NCBI RefSeq assembly: GCF_029961185.1
Contig: NZ_JASBQQ010000008.1
Location: 62,001 to 126,000, forward strand
Origin: Albidovulum aestuarii
GTDB taxonomy: Bacteria > Pseudomonadota > Alphaproteobacteria > Rhodobacterales > Rhodobacteraceae
Direction of reading: 5' to 3'
DNA length: 64,000 bases
Positions 18,631 to 27,024 of the stretch are shown in pieces. The first letter of the stretch is position 1; the number at the start of each line of letters is the position of its first letter. The notes under the pieces are model-generated. The model made no database searches. It was not told the origin of the DNA and was given only the letters and a program-made list of their open reading frames with translations. The translations under genes and the position numbers were made by a program.

Positions 18631-19410
18631 TCAGTGTCCCTTAACCGGCACCCGTTGTTCAAGCTTGCGGAATCCGTATGCGAGGATACCCGCGATGACC
18701 ATGTAGACAACGGCGAGCAGCAGGAGAGGTTCATAGACGATGAACGTATCCTGCCGGACCCGAGACGCGACCGCGTAACTTTCAACGATGGCAATGGTCG
18801 CGACCAGCGGGGTTGCCTTGAGCTGCAGGATCGTCTCGCCTCCAAGCGTCGGCAGCGCATTCTGGATCGCCTGCGGCAGCCAGATGCGCCGGAACATGGT
18901 GAACCGGGGCATACCGAAGGCCTGTGCCGCCTCGATCTGGCCACGCGCCACGCCGGAGAAAGCGCCACGCATCACCTCGCCTTCATAGCCCGCATAGGAC
19001 AATGTCAGCGCAAGGACGGCATAGGGCCATGCCTGCCTGAGATAGGGCCAAAGCTCGCTTTCCCGGATCCACGGATATTGCGGGAAGAGCGAGCCGAGCC
19101 CGTAATAGAGGAGCCATATTTGCAGCAGGAGCGGCGTGCCGCGAATGATCGTGCAGAAGGTGCGGGCGGGCGCGGCGAGGTACCATGGCCCGATTGCCTG
19201 AGCGAGGCCAAGGGGTATCGCCAGAAGAAAGCCGAGGACGGAAGTGACGGCCAGAATCCAGATCGTGCGCCAGATGCCTTCGGCCGCAAGCGGCGCGTAT
19301 TTCGGGATCCAGTCCCAGCGCAGGGCGTAGGCGCACCAGAGGACGAGTGCGGCGAAGACCGCCATCATCGCGATCCGGTGCGGCACGAGAAGAGAGCGCA
19401 GTGTGATCAT
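18631..19410 (-). CDS. Polar amino acid ABC transporter permease (HisM type)
   Basis: Inner-membrane permease of the HisMQ family, 259 residues, with several hydrophobic helices and the EAA-like loop GVARGQIEAAQAFGMPRFTM. The ATG at 19410 overlaps the stop of the preceding permease by four bases, so the two permeases are coupled. Fourth gene of the operon ATPase - binding protein - permease - permease. The substrate class is inferred as basic or polar amino acid, possibly a methylated arginine given the divergent regulator and hydrolase. Confidence 0.9.
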   Translation of the reverse strand: MITLRSLLVPHRIAMMAVFAALVLWCAYALRWDWIPKYAPLAAEGIWRTIWILAVTSVLGFLLAIPLGLAQAIGPWYLAAPARTFCTIIRGTPLLLQIWLLYYGLGSLFPQYPWIRESELWPYLRQAWPYAVLALTLSYAGYEGEVMRGAFSGVARGQIEAAQAFGMPRFTMFRRIWLPQAIQNALPTLGGETILQLKATPLVATIAIVESYAVASRVRQDTFIVYEPLLLLAVVYMVIAGILAYGFRKLEQRVPVKGH

Positions 19411-20132
19411 GCCCCTGCCCTCCGATGACCCGGCTGACCCTTGCGCGCCCATTTCTCGATCCGGGCGAAGACCCGACCCGACAAGAGCGTGACCATCAGG
19501 TAAAGCGCCCCTGCGGCGAGGAAGAAGGTGAAATAGGCCCGCGTCGAAGCGGCGGCCTGCCGCGTTTCCAGCGTCAGTTCGTTGAAGCCGACCACGGCGA
19601 GAAGCGCGGTATCCTTGGTCGCAATGAGCCAGAGATTGGCGAGACCCGGAATGGCGAAGGACATCATCGCCGGGATTGTCACCCGGCGCAGCATCTTCAG
19701 GGGCGGCATGCCGAAAGCGCGGGCGGCTTCGATCTGACCGATCGGAATGGCCTTGATCGCGCCCCGAAGTATTTCGGTCGCATAGGCGCCCTGCACGATG
19801 CCCAGCACCCAGATCCCGGCAGCAACGCCGCTGATCTCGACCCGGCCATAACCCATGGCTCCGGCCGCTTTGTTGATCAGGTCGGTGCCGACGTAATAGA
19901 GAATCAGGATCAGGACCAGTTCGGGCACCGCCCGCACCACGGTCGTGTAGACCGCAAGGATGTCACGCAGAACCGGCCCGCCATAGAGTTTCCCTATGGC
20001 GCCCCCGAGCCCGATCAAAAGGCCGAACCCGAAGGCACCTAACGCGATTTCCAGTGAGTGGAGAAGTCCGCGCAGCAGGTTTCCCCCCCAGCCCGGGGGG
20101 GAAAGAGACAGTAACTCTATGACCTGTTCCAC
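19407..20132 (-). CDS. Polar amino acid ABC transporter permease (HisQ type)
   Basis: Second permease of the importer, 241 residues, with the EAA-like loop IPIGQIEAARAFGMPPLKML and the segment YTTVVRAVPELVLILILYY found in HisQ/ArtQ proteins. It starts with GTG at 20132, six bases after the stop of the solute-binding protein gene, and overlaps the next permease. Together they form the heterodimeric channel. Confidence 0.9.
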   Translation of the reverse strand: MEQVIELLSLSPPGWGGNLLRGLLHSLEIALGAFGFGLLIGLGGAIGKLYGGPVLRDILAVYTTVVRAVPELVLILILYYVGTDLINKAAGAMGYGRVEISGVAAGIWVLGIVQGAYATEILRGAIKAIPIGQIEAARAFGMPPLKMLRRVTIPAMMSFAIPGLANLWLIATKDTALLAVVGFNELTLETRQAAASTRAYFTFFLAAGALYLMVTLLSGRVFARIEKWARKGQPGHRRAGA

Positions 20133-20138
20133 AGGCTA

Positions 20139-20912
20139 TCAGCCGCCATAGATGGAGGATGAGAAGTAGCCTTCGGTGATCTTGTCATAGGTGCCGTCGG
20201 CGCGGATCGCGGCGATGCCCGCGTTCAGCTTCTCGCGCAGCGCGTCATCGCCCTTGCGGACGCCGGCGCCCACGCCCGATCCGAGGATGGACGGATCATC
20301 GGCGACAGCGCCCTTGATTTCGCAGCAGGCGCCCGCATCGGAATTGATGAAGTCGTCCATCGCGATGCTGTCAGCCTGCGTGGCGTCGATCCGCCCCGAG
20401 GCGAGGTCCTGGTTGATCTCGTCCTGGGTCTGGTAGACGCGGATCTCGGCAGCGTCGGTGAAGTACTGCTGGGCATAGGTCTGGTGGATGGTCGATGCCT
20501 GTACGCCAAGGATCTTGCCGGCAAGACCTTCCGGCGTCGGTGCGATATCGGCGGATTTGTCGGCCACGATCACGGTCGGCGTGTTGTAGTACTTGTCCGA
20601 GAAGTCGATGGTCTGCATCCGCTCTTCGGTGATCGACATCGACGCCATGATCGCGTCGATCTGCTGGCCAGTCAGGGACGGAATGATACCGTCCCACGCG
20701 ACCGGCGTGATGACGCAGTTTAGTTCTGCCGCGGCGCAGACAGCATTGATGATCTCGACCTCCCAGCCGACCCAGTTGCCAGAGGCATCGAGCGAGGCGA
20801 AGGGCGGATAGGGTTCGGCCGCGATGCCGATCTTGACCTCCTGCGCCGCTGCGGCGCCGGTGAGCAGTGCAAGGGCGGCGATGCCCGCCGCGACTGTGGA
20901 TTTCAGTTTCAT
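20139..20912 (-). CDS. Periplasmic polar amino acid-binding protein
   Basis: Solute-binding protein of family 3, 257 residues. A Sec signal peptide (MKLKSTVAAGIAALALLTGA, cleavage likely after AAAQ or AAA) is followed by VKIGIAAEPYPPFASLDASG, the usual first strand with substrate contacts, and SITEERMQTIDFSDKYYNTP, typical of Lys/Arg/ornithine-binding proteins. A CC pair (GACCEIKG) is somewhat unusual. The start follows a GGGGAG site. The ligand is probably a basic amino acid, judging by the resemblance to LAO/ArtJ proteins. Confidence 0.9.
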   Translation of the reverse strand: MKLKSTVAAGIAALALLTGAAAAQEVKIGIAAEPYPPFASLDASGNWVGWEVEIINAVCAAAELNCVITPVAWDGIIPSLTGQQIDAIMASMSITEERMQTIDFSDKYYNTPTVIVADKSADIAPTPEGLAGKILGVQASTIHQTYAQQYFTDAAEIRVYQTQDEINQDLASGRIDATQADSIAMDDFINSDAGACCEIKGAVADDPSILGSGVGAGVRKGDDALREKLNAGIAAIRADGTYDKITEGYFSSSIYGG

Positions 20913-20947
20913 TGTATTCTCCCCGTACTGGTTGGTTGTTTCTGCCG

Positions 20948-21748
20948 TCAGGCGACAGATTTCAGGAATTGCTTCAGCCGCTCGGATTTTGGCGCGCCGA
21001 ACACTGCTTCGGGTGGGCCCTGCTCCTCAATCCGGCCTTCGAAAAGATAGATCACATGATCGGAAACTTCGCGCGCGAATTTCATCTCGTGCGTGACCAG
21101 AAGCATCGTGCGCCCCTCGGCCGCCAGATCGCGGATAACGGTCAGAACCTCGCCCACCAGTTCAGGGTCAAGCGCACTCGTCGGTTCATCGAAGAGCATC
21201 ACAGACGGATCGATGGCCAGCGCACGGGCAATCGCCGCCCGCTGCTGCTGACCGCCCGAAAGAAAAGCCGGATAAGTCGCAGCCTTTTCGGCAAGGCCAA
21301 CCCGCTCCAGCAGCGCCATGGCCCGGTCATGGGCCTCGGCCTTCGGCACGCCAAGGACATGGACTGGCACTTCGGTCACGTTCTCGATCAGCGTGCGGTG
21401 GGTCCAGAGGTTGAAGGCTTGAAACACCATGCCAAGGCGGGAGCGCACCCGTTCGATCTGCTTGCGGCTTGCGGGCGAGCCGTCGGCGCGCATGGCGATT
21501 TCCTCGCCGCCGATCACAATGCGGCCGGAGGTCGGGGTTTCAAGGAAGTTGATGCAGCGCAGCATGGTCGACTTGCCCGAGCCCGAGCCGCCGATGATCG
21601 CGACGACATCACCTTTCTTCGCGGACATGTTCACGCCCTTCAGAACCTCGAGATTGCCGAAGGATTTGTGGAGGTCTTCGACACGGATTGCTTCCTCGGC
21701 CGACGCGGCGGCGGGGTCATTCCTGTCTGTTGCGATCGCTTCGGTCAT
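20948..21748 (-). CDS. Polar amino acid ABC transporter ATPase (HisP/GlnQ type)
   Basis: ATPase of the importer with Walker A IGGSGSGKSTMLR, signature LSGGQQQRAAIARALA and Walker B VMLFDEPTSALDPE. I chose ATG 21748, preceded by CGGAG, rather than the in-frame TTG at 21784; the protein is then 266 residues. It is the first gene of the minus-strand importer operon and is divergent from a TetR regulator; an inverted repeat lies in the shared promoter region. Confidence 0.92.
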   Translation of the reverse strand: MTEAIATDRNDPAAASAEEAIRVEDLHKSFGNLEVLKGVNMSAKKGDVVAIIGGSGSGKSTMLRCINFLETPTSGRIVIGGEEIAMRADGSPASRKQIERVRSRLGMVFQAFNLWTHRTLIENVTEVPVHVLGVPKAEAHDRAMALLERVGLAEKAATYPAFLSGGQQQRAAIARALAIDPSVMLFDEPTSALDPELVGEVLTVIRDLAAEGRTMLLVTHEMKFAREVSDHVIYLFEGRIEEQGPPEAVFGAPKSERLKQFLKSVA

Positions 21749-21789
21749 TCCATGCTCCGAGAATCTTGTTGTAGTAACGGTCAAAACGA

Positions 21790-21813
21790 GTAATTCTGCA
21801 AGCGTATAATTAC
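21790..21813. promoter_or_regulatory. Inverted repeat GTAATT-N12-AATTAC, candidate TetR operator overlapping a -10 box
   Basis: The 24-base dyad has perfect 6-base arms and sits between the importer ATPase gene and tetR. A consensus -10 hexamer TATAAT (21805-21810) reading toward tetR lies across its right half, so a bound repressor would cover the promoter. TetR proteins typically bind such sites and repress both divergent units; this is inferred from position. Confidence 0.55.
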
Positions 21814-21828
21814 AGAGGCCGGAAATTC

Positions 21829-22470
21829 GTGCCCAAAGACCGCCGCCGCTTCACCCGAGAAGACCCCGACAGCCGCAAGGATGCGCTGATCCGCGCCACC
21901 CTGTCGCTAATGGCCGCGCGCGGGCCTTCGGCCGTGACGGTCCGGGCTATCGCCGAGGAAGCGGGGGTGACGCAAGGCATGATCCGGCACTACTTTTCGT
22001 CCAAGCAGGATCTGATGAACGCGGCCTATCAGGCCCATATGCAGACCCAGACCGAGATGTCGCAGGCGACCCACGACAGCGGTGGCGGCACTGCCCGGCA
22101 GCGTCTGGCGCGCCTGATCCATGCCTCGGTCACACCGCCCGTCGCCGAGCCGATGGCGCTGTCGCTCTGGGCCGGTTTCATCCATATGGTGCGTCGCGAT
22201 TCGGCCATGCGCGTCACCCATGAAAAAACCTACCTGCACTACCGCGATCTGTTGCAGGTGATGATCACCGCCGCCATTGCAGAAACCGGGCGCAAGGTCT
22301 CCACTGACGAAGCGCGCAGCCTTGCGATCGCATGCAATGCCGTGATCGACGGGCTATGGCTGGAGGGCGGTGCCTTGCCCGATGCTTTCGACAGTGACGA
22401 ACTGAGCCAGATCGGTCTGCGCTCGGTCGAGGCGATCATCGGCCTGTCCCTGACGGGCGAGCGGGCATGA
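21829..22470 (+). CDS. TetR/AcrR-family regulator (BetI-like)
   Basis: A 213-residue repressor. The N-terminal helix-turn-helix is clear (ATLSLMAARGPSAVTVRAIA, EEAGVTQGMIRHYFSSKQDL); the C-terminal ligand domain, with WAGFIHMVRRDSAMR, resembles BetI-type regulators. The start is GTG 21829. It is divergent from the amino acid importer and its stop overlaps an in-frame ATG of the dimethylargininase-like gene downstream (ATGA at 22467-22470). The ligand is therefore likely to be the transported amino acid. Confidence 0.88.
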   Translation: MPKDRRRFTREDPDSRKDALIRATLSLMAARGPSAVTVRAIAEEAGVTQGMIRHYFSSKQDLMNAAYQAHMQTQTEMSQATHDSGGGTARQRLARLIHASVTPPVAEPMALSLWAGFIHMVRRDSAMRVTHEKTYLHYRDLLQVMITAAIAETGRKVSTDEARSLAIACNAVIDGLWLEGGALPDAFDSDELSQIGLRSVEAIIGLSLTGERA

Positions 22471-22505
22471 ACACGGTTGAGATACCCAACAAACGAGAGA
22501 CAGAG

Positions 22506-23294
22506 ATGAGCATCAAGGACACGTCCTGGCAATTCAGCCGGGCCATTACCCGCCAACCCGGCAAAAGCATCGTGGCCGGATTGCGTGCGGTCGATACCGG
22601 CGCGCCGGATCTTTCGCTGATGCTGCAGCACCATGCCGATTACGTCGCTGCGCTGCGGGAGACCGGCGCCGATGTGACCGTTCTTCCCCCGCTTGAGGAT
22701 TACCCTGATGCGGTTTTCGTCGAGGATACGGCGCTCTGTCTGCCCGAGGGGGCGGTCCTGATGCGCCCCGGTGCGCCATCGCGCCTTGGCGAGGTGGCCG
22801 CGATGGCCCCGTCGCTTCGACCGATGTTCGACGACATTCGCCAGATTGAAGGCCCCGGCACGATTGAGGGCGGCGATATCCTGACAACCGGGCGCGAGGT
22901 GCTGGTGGGTCAGTCGGCGCGGACCAATGCGGATGGCATCGCCGAGTTGGCCGAAATCCTTGCCGGTTGGGGTCGGCCTCTGCGCGAGGTCCGCGTTCCC
23001 GAGGGCGTTCTGCATTTCAAAACCGATTGCTCGCTTCTCGATGGCGAAACCATCCTCGCGACCGAACGGCTGGCGCGGTCGGGGTGTTTCGAAGGTTACA
23101 AGGTCATTCTGACGGCACCGGGCGAGGAGGCTGCCGCCAACGCCATCCGGTTCAATGATCTGGTGCTGATGGCCGCGGGGTTTCCCGGAACGGCAAAGAG
23201 CCTGCGCGATGCGGGATACACGGTGCGCGAGATCGGCAACAGCGAATGCGCCAAGCTGGATGGCGGTATGTCCTGCCTGTCGTTGCGGTTCTGA
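22506..23294 (+). CDS. Dimethylarginine dimethylaminohydrolase-like amidinotransferase-family enzyme
   Basis: Enzymes of this family hydrolyse NG,NG-dimethylarginine to citrulline and dimethylamine. The 262-residue protein (counting from ATG 22506) has the family's compact pentein layout: acidic pair Glu73-Asp74 in FVEDTAL, Glu121 in GTIEGGDIL, catalytic His170 in GVLHFKTDC and nucleophile Cys257 close to the C-terminus in GGMSCLSLRF. These match the DDAH triad Glu-His-Cys. An alternative ATG at 22467 overlaps the tetR stop and would add 13 residues. Context with a basic amino acid importer supports use of methylarginines as nutrient. Confidence 0.82.
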   Translation: MSIKDTSWQFSRAITRQPGKSIVAGLRAVDTGAPDLSLMLQHHADYVAALRETGADVTVLPPLEDYPDAVFVEDTALCLPEGAVLMRPGAPSRLGEVAAMAPSLRPMFDDIRQIEGPGTIEGGDILTTGREVLVGQSARTNADGIAELAEILAGWGRPLREVRVPEGVLHFKTDCSLLDGETILATERLARSGCFEGYKVILTAPGEEAAANAIRFNDLVLMAAGFPGTAKSLRDAGYTVREIGNSECAKLDGGMSCLSLRF

Positions 23295-23348
23295 AGCGTC
23301 GGCACGCCAGGTAAGTACCCGGCGCGGCAGACGGTTGGGTCGGAGCTG

Positions 23349-23807
23349 CTAGACCGGGATCGCTGTCGTCTGCCTGACCGTCCTCAGTGCGAAGGAGGAA
23401 TGCATCTGCGCCACTCCGGGCAGCCGGGCGAGGTATTGGCGGTGGATGCGGGCGAAATCCTCGGTATCCTCGGCGATCACTTTCAGTAGATAGTCTGCCG
23501 AGCCCGCCATCAGATGGCATTCGAGGATATCGGGCACCAGCGTGACCGCCTTTTCAAATGCCTCCAGCACCTCGTCGGCCTGCCCCGACAGCGTGATCTC
23601 GACAAAAACCGTCGTCGGCCGCCGCATCTTGCGGGCGTTCAGCAGGGCCACGAACCCGTCGATGTAACCCTCTTCCTCCAGCCTTTGCACACGGCGATGA
23701 CAGGCCGAAGGCGAGAGATTCACCCGCTCTGATAATTCCGCATTGGTGATCCGGCCCTGCTTCTGCAGGACCCCAAGTATGCGCCGGTCTGTCGCGTCGA
23801 GTTCCAT
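23349..23807 (-). CDS. Lrp/AsnC-family regulator of alanine dehydrogenase
   Basis: A 152-residue feast/famine regulator with an N-terminal helix-turn-helix (DRRILGVLQKQGRITNAELS, VNLSPSACHRRVQRLEEEGY) and a RAM ligand-binding domain. It is divergent from ald across 139 bases. In many alphaproteobacteria the Lrp-type gene beside ald activates it in response to alanine (AldR-type arrangement); the same is inferred here. Confidence 0.88.
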   Translation of the reverse strand: MELDATDRRILGVLQKQGRITNAELSERVNLSPSACHRRVQRLEEEGYIDGFVALLNARKMRRPTTVFVEITLSGQADEVLEAFEKAVTLVPDILECHLMAGSADYLLKVIAEDTEDFARIHRQYLARLPGVAQMHSSFALRTVRQTTAIPV

Positions 23808-23823
23808 ATCCGTGCAATCTTCT

Positions 23824-23850
23824 TCGAATAAACTGTCAGTTCCTCGAATA
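23824..23850. promoter_or_regulatory. TCGAATA direct repeat, candidate Lrp-type binding site
   Basis: TCGAATA occurs at 23824-23830 and again at 23844-23850, exactly 20 bases apart, so both copies face the same side of the helix. The repeats sit just upstream of the lrp-type gene in its divergent promoter region with ald. Lrp proteins bind phased AT-rich sites; the assignment is tentative. Confidence 0.35.
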
Positions 23851-23946
23851 TGTCGCGCGTTTCCCCGAAAAAGGCCAGCCGAATCTCAAAGCAATTTCAT
23901 ACCCGACGGGCGATAATCTGCGCAGTATTATTTCGGGAGGACCCCC

Positions 23947-25065
23947 ATGAAAATCGGATGCCCCAAGGAGATCAAGCCGCAGGAATTCCGCGTCGGCATG
24001 ACCCCGGCCGCCGCTCAGGAAGCCATCAACAACGGCCATAGCGTTGTGATCGAGACCAATGCCGGCGCTGGCGCCGGTTTCGCCGATGCCGACTATACCG
24101 CCGTCGGCGCCAAGATCCTCGGCACCGCGAAAGAGGTGTTCGACACCGCTGACATGATCGTCAAGGTCAAGGAACCGCAGGCAGTGGAGCGCAAGATGCT
24201 GCGCGAAGGCCAGACGCTTTTCACCTATCTCCACCTGGCACCCGATCCGGAGCAAACCAAGGACCTTCTGGCCTCGGGCTGCACCGCGATTGCCTATGAG
24301 ACCGTGACCGACCGCAATGGCGGCCTGCCGCTTCTCGCCCCGATGTCCGAGGTCGCGGGCCGTCTTGCGCCGCAGGTCGGCGCCTGGACGCTGCAGAAGG
24401 CCAATGGCGGCCGCGGCGTGTTGATGGGCGGCGTTCCGGGCGTGGGCCCGGCAAAGGTTCTGGTGATCGGCGGCGGCGTCGTCGGCACCCATGCGGCCAA
24501 GATCGCGGCAGGCATGGGCGCGGATGTGACCGTGCTCGACCGTTCGATCCCGCGCCTGCGCTATCTGGACGATGTCTTCGGCGGCACGTTCAAGAACTCC
24601 TACGCCTCGGCCGCGAACACGATCGAACTGGCCCGTCAGGCCGACATGATCATCGGCGCCGTGCTGATCCCGGGCGCCGCCGCGCCGAAACTGATCAGCC
24701 GCGCGCAACTGGCGGAACTGAAGCCCGGCGCGGCGCTTGTCGATGTCGCCATCGATCAGGGCGGCTGCTTCGAGACCTCGCGCGCCACGACACATCAGGA
24801 CCCAATCTATGAGGTCGATGGCATCATGCATTACTGCGTGGCCAACATGCCGGGCGCAGTTGCCCGCACTTCGACCATCGCGCTGGGTAACGCCACGATG
24901 CCGTTCATGATCGCGCTGGCGAACAAGGGCTGGAAACAGGCCTGCGCCGACGATGTGCATCTCTTGAACGGGCTCAACGTCCATGCGGGCAAGCTGACCT
25001 ATGCCGCCGTCGGCGAGGCGCTCGGTCTCGACACGATCGACCCGAAGGCCGCGCTCGCCGCCTGA
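23947..25065 (+). CDS. ald: Alanine dehydrogenase
   Basis: Ald interconverts L-alanine and pyruvate plus ammonia with NAD. The 372-residue protein starts MKIGCPKEIKPQEFRVGMTP, the conserved Ald/PNT N-terminus with Arg and Lys substrate contacts, and has the NAD motif VLVIGGGVVGTHAAKIAAGM and the late MPGAVARTSTIALGNATMPF signature. A GGGAGG site precedes ATG 23947. It is followed 22 bases later by a perfect intrinsic terminator, so it is monocistronic. Confidence 0.97.
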   Translation: MKIGCPKEIKPQEFRVGMTPAAAQEAINNGHSVVIETNAGAGAGFADADYTAVGAKILGTAKEVFDTADMIVKVKEPQAVERKMLREGQTLFTYLHLAPDPEQTKDLLASGCTAIAYETVTDRNGGLPLLAPMSEVAGRLAPQVGAWTLQKANGGRGVLMGGVPGVGPAKVLVIGGGVVGTHAAKIAAGMGADVTVLDRSIPRLRYLDDVFGGTFKNSYASAANTIELARQADMIIGAVLIPGAAAPKLISRAQLAELKPGAALVDVAIDQGGCFETSRATTHQDPIYEVDGIMHYCVANMPGAVARTSTIALGNATMPFMIALANKGWKQACADDVHLLNGLNVHAGKLTYAAVGEALGLDTIDPKAALAA

Positions 25066-25087
25066 CATTCGCCCTTTCGGCAAAGAG

Positions 25088-25122
25088 AAAGCCGGGCCAG
25101 TTTGACTGGCCCGGCTTTTTTT
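25088..25122 (+). terminator. Intrinsic terminator of ald
   Basis: A perfect 10-base stem GCCGGGCCAG/CTGGCCCGGC (13 pairs counting the flanking A and T bases) with loop TTTGA is followed by seven T. This is the clearest Rho-independent terminator in the window. Confidence 0.95.
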
Positions 25123-25144
25123 GTGAGTGGTGGCGGTGGCGCGA

Positions 25145-25351
25145 TCAGCCTTGACACTCAGGGTGTTCGATGAGGTCGCGGGGATCGTCGCAACCAGACC
25201 CGCCCGGAACGCGCGGCTTACGGCGCTTGTCGATGGTCGCCTGCTGGTCGCTGGTATAGAGCCCGGCCATGTCGTGCGAGGCTGCGAAGGTGGGGGTAAC
25301 GGCCGAAACCAAGAGTCCTGCGATGACTGCGAGTGTGGTGATCCTGTGCAT
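25145..25351 (-). CDS. Small secreted protein with a C-terminal cysteine pair
   Basis: A 68-residue protein starting at ATG 25351 with a good Sec signal peptide (TTLAVIAGLLVSAVTPTFAA) and a mature part of about 45 residues rich in charged residues and Pro/Gly, ending in GSGCDDPRDLIEHPECQG. The two cysteines could form a disulfide. A weak AGGGAA site precedes the start. I do not recognise the family. The ald terminator ends 22 bases beyond its stop on the facing side. Confidence 0.6.
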   Translation of the reverse strand: MHRITTLAVIAGLLVSAVTPTFAASHDMAGLYTSDQQATIDKRRKPRVPGGSGCDDPRDLIEHPECQG

Positions 25352-25494
25352 TGTATCATTCCCTGTTGAAGTGAACGGGATCACGCTATGCCCGACAACG
25401 GCGGTTCGCCTACGGACGCTAGTCGCCCAAATTGTCGCAAATTCCGCGACAATGGTCCCGGACCAAGGGGGGTCTGCAATCAGACCTAGGTCGG

Positions 25495-26337
25495 TCAGGC
25501 AGCTGCGCCGACCCCTGACAGGGCCTCAAGCCGCGCAAGGGTTGCCGGGCCCGCAATGCCGTCCACGGTCAGCCCCTGTTCCGCCTGAAACTCCTTCACA
25601 ACGCGCAGAGTCGCGGGACCGAAATCACCGTCCACCAGCAGGTGAAAACCCTGCCCCCGCAGCATCCGCTGCAGATCAGCGACAAGGTCGTTCTTCATGC
25701 CGACGCGCAGCGAAACCGGATCGACATCCTCTGGCGAAACCGAATTCTGGCCCGAGTACTTCTTGTATGCTCTGCGCATGAGCTTTGAATAATGCTCGAC
25801 CTGCCCGGGTCCGTTGTAGACCCGCGCGAACCCGCGCCAGTCATGGGCGGCAAGCTCATCGCGCAGCTTTTTCTTTTGTATGAAGGCCAGCATGACTGCG
25901 AGCTGCCCCTCAATTCCTTCCATTGCTTTCGTCGCAAGGGCTTTTGGAGTTCCGAACCCAAGCCAATCGGCGTTTTCACCGAGAACCTGCCCGACACCCC
26001 AGGAGCAGGCGGCATGGGCGGCCTGTTCGTTGATCGTGGCGGCGCGGGCCAGTTGGTTGTAGCGGGCTTGCTGGGTTTTTGCATAAGGCAGATCGCCCCA
26101 GCGTCGGGCCGCGAGCTTGCGGTTGACCGCTTCGCTCCGTTGCGCATCGGTAAGCCCGGGATAGCGGTAGAAAACGTGATACTCGTAAAGTATCAGCGGC
26201 ATATCCTTGCCGTCGATTGTGGTGAACGCCCTGCCCCCGCTTTCGACATCCACGACGGTCTGAAGGGCGGCTGGTTCGATCCCCTCGGACTGAGCCACTG
26301 CGGCAACCTTGCCCATAACATCATTCAAACTGGTCAT
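25495..26337 (-). CDS. N-acetylmuramidase with C-terminal peptidoglycan-binding domain
   Basis: A 280-residue putative peptidoglycan hydrolase. The N-terminal domain (about 1-190) resembles the N-acetylmuramidase family (PF11860 type) with a likely catalytic Glu in VVDVESGGRAF and the segment CSWGVGQVLG. The C-terminus (about 205-275) is a PG_binding_1 repeat (LRVGMKNDLVADLQRMLRG, DGDFGPATLRVVKEFQ). No signal peptide is visible from ATG 26337, which follows AAGGGA, so export would need a holin-like or other route. This is the layout of phage-type endolysins, yet no phage genes surround it. Confidence 0.8.
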   Translation of the reverse strand: MTSLNDVMGKVAAVAQSEGIEPAALQTVVDVESGGRAFTTIDGKDMPLILYEYHVFYRYPGLTDAQRSEAVNRKLAARRWGDLPYAKTQQARYNQLARAATINEQAAHAACSWGVGQVLGENADWLGFGTPKALATKAMEGIEGQLAVMLAFIQKKKLRDELAAHDWRGFARVYNGPGQVEHYSKLMRRAYKKYSGQNSVSPEDVDPVSLRVGMKNDLVADLQRMLRGQGFHLLVDGDFGPATLRVVKEFQAEQGLTVDGIAGPATLARLEALSGVGAAA

Positions 26338-26446
26338 TGCTGTATCCCTTTCAAAAAATGTCTTGGTTAATCCGCTCAGAATAGCCGATTTCCGTGATTT
26401 CAGCGTGAAAATCTGCGCAAAGGCCCCGAACCGGCGCCCAAATAGC

Positions 26447-26472
26447 AAAAGGCCCGCCTTATGGCGGGCCTT
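26447..26472 (-). terminator. Intrinsic terminator of mscL
   Basis: GGCCCGCC-TTAT-GGCGGGCC forms a perfect 8-base stem, flanked by A on the plus strand so that the minus-strand transcript ends in a short U run. It lies 23 bases past the mscL stop. Confidence 0.85.
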
Positions 26473-26494
26473 CTGGGTCAGCTTGTGTTGCGGA

Positions 26495-26890
26495 TTATTT
26501 CTTGACGAGAGCGTCGCGGATTTCCATCAGCAGGTCCTTCTCCGACGGACCGGGATCGGCAGCCGGGGCGGCCTCTTCCTTGGCCGTGGCCGCGTCCTTC
26601 ACCTTGTTGACCATCTTCACCAGCATGAACACGACCCATGCGATGATCAGGAAATTGATGATCGCGGTGATGAAGCTGCCGTAATTGAACGATGCCGCGT
26701 CTGCGCCGTCACCGAGAGCGATCTTCAGCCCCGAAAAGTCGATCCCGCCGGTGACCAGCGAGATGATCGGGTTGATCAGGTCATCCACCAGCGAGGTCAC
26801 GATGGCGGTAAACGCCGCGCCGATGATGATGCCGACGGCCATGTCCATGACATTGCCCTTGGCGATGAAATCCTTGAATTCCTGGATCAT
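26495..26890 (-). CDS. mscL: Large-conductance mechanosensitive channel MscL
   Basis: MscL opens a wide pore in the inner membrane under hypo-osmotic shock. The 131-residue protein has the conserved [20 protein letters not shown] start and the first helix [20 protein letters not shown], a second helix ([19 protein letters not shown]) and a charged C-terminal bundle ending in [13 protein letters not shown]. The start is ATG 26890 behind GGGGAC. Length is typical; assignment is secure. Confidence 0.97.
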   Translation of the reverse strand: MIQEFKDFIAKGNVMDMAVGIIIGAAFTAIVTSLVDDLINPIISLVTGGIDFSGLKIALGDGADAASFNYGSFITAIINFLIIAWVVFMLVKMVNKVKDAATAKEEAAPAADPGPSEKDLLMEIRDALVKK

Positions 26891-27024
26891 TTCATTGTCC
26901 CCACATTGACGATACTCATGACCGCGCGTTTCCAGTTCTGCGCGTCGGTGCGCGGAAGCTAACACGAACTGCGGGAGTGGCACTCGCTTTTTTCACCGCA
27001 AAGGAATCTCCGGCGGCGATATGC

